A stretch of DNA of 27,935 nt from Chromera velia (taxonomy: Eukaryota; Sar; Chromeraceae), in assembly GCA_018398765.1 (NCBI GenBank), contig JAHBMJ010001619.1, positions 1 to 27,935 on the forward strand. The letters run 5' to 3'. The translations under genes and the position numbers were made by a program. Position 1 is the first letter of the stretch. Each line of letters opens with the position of its first letter. Under the pieces are notes generated by a model that saw only the letters and a program-made list of their open reading frames with translations, made no database searches and was not told the origin of the DNA. Below are positions 19,785 to 27,935 of this stretch, piece after piece.

Positions 19785-20077
19785 CGAATTAGTAGTACTA
19801 CCAATTTTTTACCGCCAGTAACTCCCAATTTTAAAAAATTAGTACCTAGTCTACTGAAAGAAGTACATGAAGTTTGAAGCTAAAATTTTGTATACGGGCT
19901 AGACAGGGGCTCACTAGTCTCTAGCCGCAGTCATTAGACTCAGAGTCTAATTTATTACTAACAACAAATTCTATGAACACTTAGAGTCACTTAAAAATTA
20001 TATGGGAGTTACCAATTTTTAAATAAGAATTTTTTAGGACCGCTGAAAAAAAAAATGGTAGTACCACAAAAAAAAAT
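19785..20077. repeat. Imperfect inverted repeat pair, MITE-like
   Basis: The left arm has AGTAGTACTACCAATTTTTT followed by ACCGCC and AGTAACTCCCAA (19788-19832). Its complement order reappears at 20003-20072 as GGGAGTTACC, ACCGCT and AAAATGGTAGTACCAC. The words resemble those in the element at 18660-19352. Confidence 0.5.
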
Positions 20078-20196
20078 TGGGACTCGACTTGAAACCTTTG
20101 TTGTATGTACCCTAGGCGACGCACAGTGGTAAAAAAAAAAAAAAGACCTTTCCAATTTTTTTTTTTCTTTTTTTCTACGAAGGATTTCCTAGAGCA

Positions 20197-20216
20197 CCTC
20201 TAGGAGTACCTAGAGG
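20197..20216. repeat. Short perfect hairpin
   Basis: CCTCTAGG, loop AGTA, CCTAGAGG. A further CCTAGAG at 20188 could pair alternatively. It lies 3' of the minus-strand ORF ending at 20379, but I have no evidence that it is a terminator. Confidence 0.6.
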
Positions 20217-20378
20217 AGCACCTTTTAGAAGTACTTTTAAACTAACTTCCTCGCGAACTTATTACTCAACTCAAAGTTTTAAACATCTTTCAACCCTAGT
20301 TCTAGTCCTAGTTATTATTGTACGTTTGTCTCTACTAGTGTCTCTACTAGTGTCTTCACCATTCCATCATTGACTTTG

Positions 20379-20864
20379 TTAAACACGGACTAACTGGTCT
20401 TTTTTCCCTTGTTCAACTGCACTGTCACCAGACTTTTCTCTCTTCTCTTTACTGTGTCTGTTTAAAAAACTAATCATGTTTTCTTGTTTTCCATTCACAT
20501 TGACTTGCATCCGCCCTTTCTTTCTTGTAAATTCTGCAGCCACTTCAGTATCATCCCCATGTGGTATCGACTCGTGCTCTTGGTTGAACACATTTTCACG
20601 GCTGGCCGCTGCATCTGCATCATCACCTTGCTTATCCTCCTTCTCCCCCTCGTCTTCAGCATCTTCATACAGTTCTTCATATACAAAGCTGTCGACCTGG
20701 AAAACATCTTCCAACCATTCTACTTCGTCAAGAAGACGAAGTGCTCTCTCCTCTACCATCTCATTCCTCTTCCTCTCTTCTTTGGGGAAAAAAGTTTCTG
20801 GTTGCACAGAGTGTAAGAGGCGCGCGGCCTCCTTCACTCCATCCTCAATTGCACTCTTCAGCAT
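20379..20864 (-). CDS. Hypothetical acidic protein, 161 residues
   Basis: An uninterrupted ATG-to-TAA frame, preceded on its strand by a pyrimidine/TAAG acceptor-like sequence. The N-terminal half is helical and charged (MLKSAIEDGVKEAARLLHS; VEERALRLLDEVEWLEDVFQ), the middle is an Asp/Glu-rich segment (EDAEDEGEKEDKQGDDADAA), and the C-terminal part is basic. I recognise no domain, signal peptide or membrane segment. In otherwise AT-rich, repeat-filled DNA its length and amino-acid make-up favour a real or recently real exon. It could be a single exon of a larger gene or part of an element next to the copia insertion. Confidence 0.4.
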   Translation of the reverse strand: MLKSAIEDGVKEAARLLHSVQPETFFPKEERKRNEMVEERALRLLDEVEWLEDVFQVDSFVYEELYEDAEDEGEKEDKQGDDADAAASRENVFNQEHESIPHGDDTEVAAEFTRKKGRMQVNVNGKQENMISFLNRHSKEKREKSGDSAVEQGKKDQLVRV

Positions 20865-21168
20865 CTTATCAGAGCAATTCTCCTACGTAAGAAGAACCGG
20901 CTCGGTACTCTAATGGGGGATGTCTTGGACAGTTGTGGACCGGCCCTTCGTGTGATGAATGTCATCCTTAAGGAAGAAAAGCCGGTCCAGAAAAAACTTG
21001 CTCGCTCGCTCCCTGAAGCCCTTCTCTATGCAGGCTAGATGAAAAAGTAACAAAAAACATGGATGCATAGATGCAGACAGAAGAGCAGACAGAGGAGAAG
21101 TTCTTTGACTGGCTCTTTGACAATATCTAGGACGATATATATTTCGAAGCTCTAGTTGAAGCTAGTTT
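20865..21168. other. Spacer before the copia element
   Basis: Contains an inverted pair GGACCGGC (20937-20944) and GCCGGTCC (20981-20988) and a GCTCGCTCGCTC run near 21000. No gene is recognised. Confidence 0.4.
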
Positions 21169-21223
21169 TGTTGAGCCGCCATACCTGAAGTGCCTGCCGC
21201 CATATGCGCCGCCTCATAGATTG
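21169..21223 (+). repeat. Copia 5' LTR, segment matched to 3' LTR
   Basis: TGTTGAGCCGCCATACCTGA and the following bases match 26808-26862 for 55 bp without gaps. The 5' LTR probably runs on to about 21450, but this cannot be checked because the 3' copy is cut short. Confidence 0.75.
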
Positions 21224-21515
21224 ATGAGCCATGCTGAGCTGCATGCATGCATGTGCATGCTTCTTCATGCAATTTGAATTAATTGCAATCAATAGTAGCA
21301 TGCTCATAAAATGTGATGAGATCAAACGGCTGAACAATGAAAGGAACGGGAATATGCAATGCATCCCGTCCTTTAGTCTTTCCCTGTAAGAAGATTTGAA
21401 GAGACTCTAATGATAGGCTTCTAGTTGAGAAGATTTAGTGGCTTCTAGAGTCTTTCAGTCAGTGTGCCAGATCTGATTGGATTTCCTTCTTCTCTCTCTC
21501 TCTGGATTTTTCAAG

Positions 21516-22782
21516 ATGTTCCGGAAGAGAGCTCAGAGGAGAAAAGAAAAGGAAAAGGCCAAGAAGAAGGCCTAAGAAGAAGCTGCAGCTGCACAGTCAA
21601 GCAACAACGCAGTGACTCTCGATTCCAAACTCGATTCCCTTCTCAAAAAGAAATTAGAAGAAAAGATCAACAAGATTGTTGAGAAAATTTTGGAAAAGAA
21701 GAAGTCCGGAAAGAACAAGAGACGGTAGAAGGTTTCTGTTGCTGTGCCGAGCAACGATTCGGACTCTTCTGATGACTTAGACTCTTCCAGCGAGTCTGAA
21801 TCCTCTGATTCTTCCTCTGTCGTGTCGTCTTCCTCGTGGAAGAAGGTGAAGGTGGACTGGGCGCCTCTGCCTGTGTTCGACCCCAAGGAGGGGTTCGAGG
21901 ATTGGGAGAGACAGTGGGGAGATTTCATGAAGGAGGAGCTCCAGAGGTCCCGTTTTGGCTCTTCAAGTCAGTGGAAGAGGGTGGTTCAGATGGGCATGTA
22001 CAAGGCCGCCAAGAACGACTCGAGGTTTAAGTCTCACCTCAAGCGATTCCGCTGGCCTCAAGCACAAGGAGGTCCTCAGGCGTGTGAAGGAAGAATACTT
22101 TTCCAACCTGCTTGTGAAGCAACTGGCAGTAGAGGAGAAGGTCAAGGAATTCCCCTACGACACCAACCGGTACAGCGCAGCCGGAGAGGTCGTCAAGCCC
22201 AAGATCAAGTTTGGGTTCACGACTCTGCGTCGACGTCTGTCTAATCTGGAGGTGGAAGCGATGGGGGTGCAGAGACCCATCAAAGATGCAGCGAAGCCGA
22301 CCATGATCCTCCACGCCCTCGACCCCGACCAAAAGAACACCCTCATCACTGCCATCAGAGCGCAGAAGGGAGAGATGCTCCTTGACCTGAACTCGCTCTT
22401 GTAGGACGATATTCGTCCTCACCTCGACTGGTTCACTGCCATCGAGGAGAAGGAGAAGGGCGGGGAAGGGGGAAGGGAGAAGGCAGGGCGTTCCTCCAAT
22501 CCGAAGGCAGGATACAGGGGGAATGATCATAGCAGGCAGAGGGAGAACGGGAACACTGAGGGGTCTCCCGGGCAGGGTTTGAGTAGAAGCTCCGGTCAAG
22601 GGGGGCAGCATCCAGTCTGCTACACCTGTGAGACTTCGAGAAAGCACGAGGGTGAGTGTTGGGCCAAGAAGAAGAACATCGAGTGCAGGGATTGCGGCGA
22701 GAAGGGTTACTACGCGGGCGCCCCTGCGTGCAAGAAGAAGGGGGGGTCTTCTTCCTCCTCCGGGGGGGGGAAGGGCGATTGA
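21516..22782 (+). pseudogene. Copia gag
   Basis: Capsid-like Gag protein of the retroelement. From ATG 21516 it starts with a basic stretch (MFRKRAQRRKEKEKAKKKA) and a serine/aspartate-rich linker (SNDSDSSDDLDSSSESE). The core follows (WAPLPVFDPKEGFEDWERQW). The C-terminus has a zinc-knuckle-like cysteine/histidine cluster (CYTCETSRKHEGECW, CRDCGEKGYYAGAPAC) at 22619-22734. Breaks: TAA at 21573, TAG at 21726, a frameshift near 22045-22060, TAG at 22402 and TGA at 22780. After the last stop the same frame continues into protease, so the original was probably a single Gag-Pol frame. Confidence 0.8.
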
Positions 22783-25700
22783 CCACGCTCAGGCGTGGGA
22801 CGAGAGACAGCAAGGAGCTCTCATTCCTCGAACCCATTGGCACCCCTGGCAGAGGACGACTGTGAGCGTGAAGAGGTCCGCTTTCCTTTTGCTGATACTG
22901 GTTGTAGTAAGCATCTGATTGGTCGTGACTTGGATGATTGCATTGTAGACAGTTGGAAAAAGAAAGTGACGTATGAGAAAGCTGAGGGAGATTCTTTTCA
23001 GACAGACAGATACGTGCATGTGCATGTCGGGGTTTTGTCTCCAGAGAACGAAATCGAGGAGGTGTACATAGAAGGTGCATACTCACGTTCGGTTCTTGTT
23101 TCTCTTTTGTCTGTTTGGGGTCTCCGTCTGCAGAAAGTCGACAAGCCTTATTGGGTCGAATTGCGTTCATCAAGAAATGGAAAGAAAGTTAAAGCGTTGT
23201 TAGAAGAGAGAGAGGGTGTACACGTAATTCGTGTATTTCCTTTTTCTTCTTCTTCTTCTTCTTCTTTTGTTTTTTTTTTTTCTAAACGAGTGAATGAATG
23301 TGTCTGCCTGGCAGTCATCGAGGAAGAGAAGATTTCTTCTGGTGATGATCCCGTCTCCCCCCCGATAGAAAAGGCGATGGCAGGTGGAGAGCAGGCGGGA
23401 GCCTCTCAACCCTCCGGACCCGATTCTTTTTCTCTTGCTCAAGATGGTCAGATGACCCAGAGAGAATTGAACATGTGGCACTGCCGTTTTGGACACTCGA
23501 CAGGTAAGCGTTTGTATACGACCTTGAGAGAAAAAGGAATGGCTCACCGTGTGTGTGTGAAGGATTGTACAGAGATGATTGACTGTCGCAAGTGTAGAGA
23601 AGTGAATGCAACCATGAGAAGAATTCCAGCAAGATAAACACCGGGGGGGAGGGCAGAAGAATTCAATGATATTGTTGTGCATGACCTCTGCATGCTTGCG
23701 GGGGGTGTGCCAGCCAGTCTCCTTGTTGATGGAAAAACGAGATTCATGCAGGGAGAGACTCTTTCTCGAAAAAGTCAGGCAAAGAGAACAATGATCCACT
23801 GGACAAGAAAGTGGCAAAGACTTAGGAAAAGCAAACCAAAGATCGTTAAGACAGACAACGGAGGCGAGTTTGAGAAGGAATACGATTCTTTTTTGCAAAG
23901 AGAGGGAGTGCATCATGAGAGAGGACCAGACTACTGTCCTCAAGTACAGAGACAAGTAGAAAAACCAAATAGAACTGTAAAAGGCTCTTGAGAAAGACAG
24001 TCAGAAAGGCCCACTTACCCAGATACATAGAGAAATGGCTCTTTCCGGGGGTGGTGCAGCAGTAACTGTTGAATGAAGTTATGTCGACCGTGATAGGGGA
24101 GTCTCCAATGAAGGCAATTTTTGGGGAAGAGAAAGTAGAAGAGATTTCTCCGATTGCTGTGGGGGACAGGGTGGTGGTGTATGATTCTCACCCAATCAAG
24201 AAGGGGGCAGAGCCTGTGCACGGAAAGGAAGGCATCTTTGCTTCTGTAGAGAATTCGTCTATAGTGGTGGTTCTGATAGAAAAGAGGAACGGATAGAAGC
24301 CTTTACGAGTGCATCCTTCACTTGTTTCACTTGTCAAGTAGTCAGGCATTTCTTTTGTTTCTTCTTCTCCTTCTTCTTCTTCTTTGTTTCCAGATAGATA
24401 GGGTTTTGTTCCATAGGAAGATTCTTTTTCAGATGTGGATGTGGATGAAATGGAGGTTGATTCCGGTGCAGGGAGGCATGCACGTTTTTCTTCTTCTTTC
24501 GGCCCTGCATACTTTTTCCCTGATGTTCCGCGGCGAGCTGCAAAGCAAGCCGAGCAGTGCGTTTTGTCTCCCTCGATGGCCAGCGAGGGGGGTGAGGGCG
24601 CAAATGCATCAGTTCTTCCTCTTGCCGCGTCTGCTGGGCAGTCACTTCGGGGCGACTACCTCGAAATGATTGTACAGCATCAGGGGGGGGAGCTGGACGG
24701 AGATACAGAGGGTGTGCAGGGCAGCCAGGCGAATGGGTCTGGGCAAGGGAGGTCAGATTCCGGTCAGGCCTCTGTTCCGAGAAGGAGAGACAGGCGCAGA
24801 CGTCCGACTCAGTCGGTGCCTACAGACGGTCAGTCGCTATGCGAGTCCGCTGTGAGCGGAATTTGGAAACTGCCGTCTGACGATGCACATTTTGTGCAAG
24901 AAGATGAAGAAAAGAAGGAAGATGTGCATTTTATACAGAGAAGAGAAGATGAGAATGAAAAGATAGAAGATCTGCAAGAGAGACTAAATAAGTTGAAGCA
25001 GAAGCTTGCGCGCGCAATCAAGGAAAAAGAGAAAGCTCGACGTCCCTTACCCCATGTGTTGGAGGTCGATAAGGAAGTCGTGGAGAAGGTGCTTTCTCAC
25101 GTGAATCCAAAGAAAGGACACATCGATGCCACTCCAGAAGAGGTTGCAGGGGGGTCTTACGTTGAAGGACAGAAAGCCGAATTGAATCAATTCATTGAAT
25201 GTGATGTCTTTCAGCCAGGTGTGCATCTGCCGAAAGGAAGAAAAGCCATGAAGTGCAGATGGGTGCTTACTTAGAAAATGAAGGAAGGGAAAAGAATCGC
25301 AAAAGCGAGGCTGGTCGTGAAAGGGTTTCAAGACGACTAAAAAGAGTTAGAGACTTTTAGCGGGACGGCAGATTGGTGGGCAGTTCTTTTAGTTCTTTCT
25401 TTTGCTTCTTTAAAGGGATGGCCGGCTGCAAAGTTGGACGTCCGCACTGTTTTTCTGACTGCCCCCATTTCTGACTCTGTTTTTATCCAACTTCCCTCTT
25501 CTCTCCCTCCTGATTATCCCAAATGGATGAAGCCAGGTGCCGTTTTAAAATTGAAGAAAGCAATGTACGGCCTTGCAGACAGTCCCTGTCTCTTCTCTCT
25601 CTCTTTTAAGAAGATAGCAAAGGAATTGGGGTGGGAGGAGATAAAAGAAAGCATTTTCGTTCACAGAGGCGGGGAGGGGGGTGAAGTGAAGGCCGTGTTA

Positions 25701-26756
25701 GTTAGGCATGTCGATGATCTTCTTTTTTTTGCTGAAGATCCTCTTTCTTTCCTTTCTCCTCTTCAAAAAAAACTAAAAATGAACGAGCCTGACATGTTAA
25801 AAGAAGGAGAGACAATGAGCTACATAGGCATGCAACTAAAGAAAACAAAGGAAGGTTTTGAGTCAGGAAGAGTATCTTGAGTCCGTTGAAGTGGAAGAGA
25901 GCAAACTGAAGGGGGGGAAGATCAGACCAGACCTTTTAGACCCTCCAACAAAAGAAGAGATTAAAGAAGAATATGTGTCCTTCATGTAGAAGATCATGGG
26001 GGTAACTGGGTGGGCAGCAAGGACACAGCCAGACATTTCTTTTCTTTTTGGTGAGATGAGTCATTGGTTGACCAAGCCGTCTGCAGAGAAGGTAGAAGGT
26101 GGTTTGCGTTTGTTGAATCATGCGAAGTAAAGGAAGACCTCTCTTATTTTTACCGCAGTCAAGGACCCCAAGATGGTTGTTTTCTATGATAGGTCTTATT
26201 CTCTCCAGAAGTGTGAAGGACGATGAGGAAACAAAGCTTACCTTGTAGATCAGACAGAATAGGTAGACAGAGAAAGCATTCATGCTTTAAGAAAGAGCAA
26301 CCTTTTGCGTGAAAGAGTGCGAAAGTGAAGCGAAAGCTGATTTTGAGCACTTTGTTGGAGACAGTTGCATCTGTAGAGAGCGTGAAGAAAGCTTTTGCTT
26401 GGAAGGATCTGGCAGAGGTGCTTTGGTGTAAGAAAGTGCCGATTGAATTCGTGACAGATTCCGGGCCGTTGATGGATCAGCTAGAGTCTGGACAGGCAAA
26501 GGCAGAGCCCGCTATGAATGGTCTTCTTGCTTATGTCAGGCAGGAATTGCGTCGTCTGCATTCTTGTGTGTACTGGTGTAGGACTAGTGACATGAGGGCA
26601 GATAGACAGACCAAGCTCATGTTAGAGCACTGCAATGCTGACGTTCCTTCCACTGCGAGAGTTGAGAAGAAAGAGAAAGCAGGAGCACGTGTTAAGAAGA
26701 TTGACTTTGCGAAGCGATCGAGTATGTGCATGAAAGTCAGTTGGCGTTGTGGGTAG
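22783..26756 (+). pseudogene. Copia pol: protease, integrase, reverse transcriptase, RNase H
   Basis: Protease active site FADTGCSKHLIG lies near 22890. The pre-integrase motif MWHCRFGHSTGKRL, with paired cysteines in CTEMIDCRKC, lies at 23470-23600. The integrase core has VKTDNGGEF near 23850 and QREGVHHERGPDYCPQ. The RT region has KAMKCRWVLT, AKARLVVKGFQDD, AAKLDVRTVFLTAP, LKKAMYGLADSP and VLVRHVDDLLFF (the catalytic DD, in place of YVDD). RNase H remnants include VVFYDRSYS and the segment from 26325 to TAG 26756. Breaks include TAA 23635, a shift near 23978, TAA 24063, TAG 24294 and 24339, TAG 25272, TAA 25338, a shift near 25863, TAG 25987, TAA 26128, TGA 26224 and TAG 26260. A TTC microsatellite interrupts the coding region near 23239-23282. 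Confidence 0.85.
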
Positions 26757-26807
26757 ACAGACGGCTCTGTATTTGTTCCTTCGTCTGTGCCTCAGTCAGG
26801 GGGTGAT

Positions 26808-26862
26808 TGTTGAGCCGCCATGCCTGAAGTGCCCGCTGCCATGCGCGCCACCTCATAGATTG
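26808..26862 (+). repeat. Copia 3' LTR start, truncated
   Basis: It follows the purine-rich tract at 26797-26806. It matches the 5' LTR for 55 bp (about 88 percent, mostly transitions) and then stops abruptly at CATAGATTG. Confidence 0.75.
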
Positions 26863-27935
26863 CGTTACGTTGTGGCTTGTACGGCGAGTTGATCATCCGC
26901 CAAACTTGCTAGTACTGGGACTGGGAAACTAACTTCGCAATACTAAGCCCGGCCGGCATTAATTAAGTGCACTAAGAGAATTAAGTGATAGACTGACAAT
27001 ACAGAGAAAGAAATAATAGACTTGCAATACAGAAATAAATAGAAGCATGCCGTACAGTCTTCGTCCGTCTGTATCGCTTGAATGGAGTCCTTAGAAGTGA
27101 ACTCTGAGTAACAGACTTAAGGAGGTAAGGTATGATGAGTCCCCAACTAGACTACGTTCTTAGTTTAGGAGGAAATCTGACGTGGTAGCAGCAGAGCCCC
27201 GGTCCTCCACCTTAGGGAGACCCCGCTCTGCCTCTCAACCGTTGTTTGAAGTGCGGGCAGGATGGATCCGTCTACTATCACTCCTGAGCTCATCCAGCAG
27301 CTCATTCAAACTCAACAGCAGCAACAAGCTGAGATCCAGGCACTGCAGGTCCAAAACGGGCAGTTGACCCAACAGAATCAACAACTGCACCAAGAGCTGA
27401 TCAACCACCAGCAGACAGTCGGGACAGCACAACAGGGCACCGCGGGGAACAGCCCCCCAGCGGCCGTGAAGTCAAATTTGAAACCCAAAGAGCCGTTCAC
27501 GTACGCAGGCAGTCGCAAGCAACTCCCAGATTAGCTCCGTACGACAGAAAGATGGCTTCGCTTGTCGCGAGCGTCGGAAGCCGAGAAATGCGAAGCAGCA
27601 TGTCAGTACTTATCCTGTCCCCTGCAGAGGTGGTACGAGCTCGAAAACCTCCGAACGCCGTTCCAGGGGTGGGAGAATTTCAAAGAGAGGATTGGGAAGA
27701 AATTCAAAGACCCAAATGCTCAGACACGTTTGCGAGAGGAAGTCCGAGCGATGAAATGTGGGAACAAGACAGTACAGAAGTACACCGATGACTTCATAGA
27801 GAAGGCCATGCAAATTGAGGATGTCACAGAAGCCGACCTGCTGCACGACTACCTCAGGGGATTGCCAACTGACATTCGTCTCGCTGTGAAGCGTCGGGGA
27901 GTCACGGGACTTGAGGCCGTCATGACAGTGGCAGA
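26863..27935 (+). mobile_element. Ty3/gypsy LTR retrotransposon, 5' end
   Basis: The copia LTR match ends at 26862. After that come about 320 bp of new sequence, a primer-binding-like TGGTAGCAGCAGAGCC at 27183 (similar to the initiator-tRNA type TGGTATCAGAGC), and a gag gene at 27262. This is the layout of a gypsy LTR, PBS and gag. The LTR boundary is inferred, because the 3' LTR lies outside the window. Confidence 0.65.
27262..27935 (+). pseudogene. Ty3/gypsy gag (Retrotrans_gag), 5' part
   Basis: ATG 27262 (GCAGGATGG context) starts MDPSTITPELIQQLI and a glutamine-rich coiled coil (QTQQQQQAEIQALQ; QLTQQNQQLHQEL). It is followed by a proline/alanine linker and a Retrotrans_gag core with RWYELENLRTPFQGWENFKE, KKFKDPNAQTRLREE, KTVQKYTDDFIEKA and LLHDYLRGLPTDIR. 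The frame is continuous to the window end except for one TAG at 27532-27534, where family members usually have Trp (PD-W-L). The single change and otherwise good sequence suggest a younger element than the copia one. Pol lies beyond the window. Confidence 0.85.

Larger units (their letters stand above)
21169..26862 (+). mobile_element. Ty1/copia LTR retrotransposon, decayed
   Basis: Order of parts: 5' LTR start (TGTTGAGCCGCC), gag with zinc knuckle, protease, pre-integrase zinc motif and integrase, reverse transcriptase, RNase H, purine-rich tract (CAGGGGGTGA) and 3' LTR start at 26808. Integrase before RT marks the copia superfamily. At least 14 in-frame stops and several frameshifts show it cannot make Gag-Pol as it stands. 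Confidence 0.9.

Noticed and set aside
1..27935. CRISPR arrays, bacterial operons, tRNA or rRNA genes
   Set aside because: The regular repeats seen are microsatellites, minisatellites or transposon parts, with no unique spacers. I recognised no cloverleaf or rRNA segments. The sequence is eukaryotic.

Overview
This is a eukaryotic nuclear window. It has spliced genes, long introns full of simple repeats, and several layers of transposable elements. The mix suggests a protist with large introns: an algal-type vacuolar iron transporter, a plant/alga-like mitochondrial pyruvate carrier MPC1, an NHL-repeat plus BTB protein, a Merlin DNA transposon, and Ty1/copia and Ty3/gypsy retroelements. A chromerid-like alveolate alga is my best guess. 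That placement is inference from gene types only, with no phylogenetic test.

Layout. 1-1159 (+): the 3' part of a VIT/CCC1-family iron/manganese transporter, three exons visible. 1160-3402: non-coding, with a CCTT microsatellite. 3406-4857 (-): a broken gene for an NHL-repeat/BTB protein. 4858-6472: AT-rich non-coding DNA with a 167-bp tandem duplication. 6473-12224 (-): a complex block. It holds an unrecognised coiled-coil gene (10738-12224 and probably 6473-7072) whose putative intron contains a Merlin-type DNA transposon (about 7137-9615) and a GC-rich duplicated repeat field (9895-10645). A 102-bp direct repeat brackets the upstream part of this gene. 12491-13959: AT-rich DNA with hairpins and no recognised gene. 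13960-17610 (+): MPC1, five exons in my model, with a 41-bp minisatellite and large CT/GT/GA microsatellites in its introns. 17611-20378: non-coding, with a non-autonomous inverted-repeat element at 18660-19352 flanked by a 7-bp duplication. 20379-20864 (-): an acidic hypothetical ORF. 21169-26862 (+): a decayed Ty1/copia element. 26863 to the end (+): the 5' end of a Ty3/gypsy element that appears to have inserted into the copia 3' LTR.

The two best-supported host genes, VIT and MPC1, were modelled exon by exon. Their exon joins keep codon phase and restore family-typical sequence, and three of six donor sites are GTCAGT. The other coding regions carry frameshifts or in-frame stops. Most in-frame stops in the retroelements and the NHL-BTB gene are TAG or TAA. 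Decay is the simplest reading of this. The most unusual structure is the 6.5-12.5 kb block. There, two different upstream coding regions (the transposase and the host-like ORF) each end at a phase-2 donor that would splice in frame to the same coiled-coil exon, across an intron built from transposon ends and CAGA satellite.
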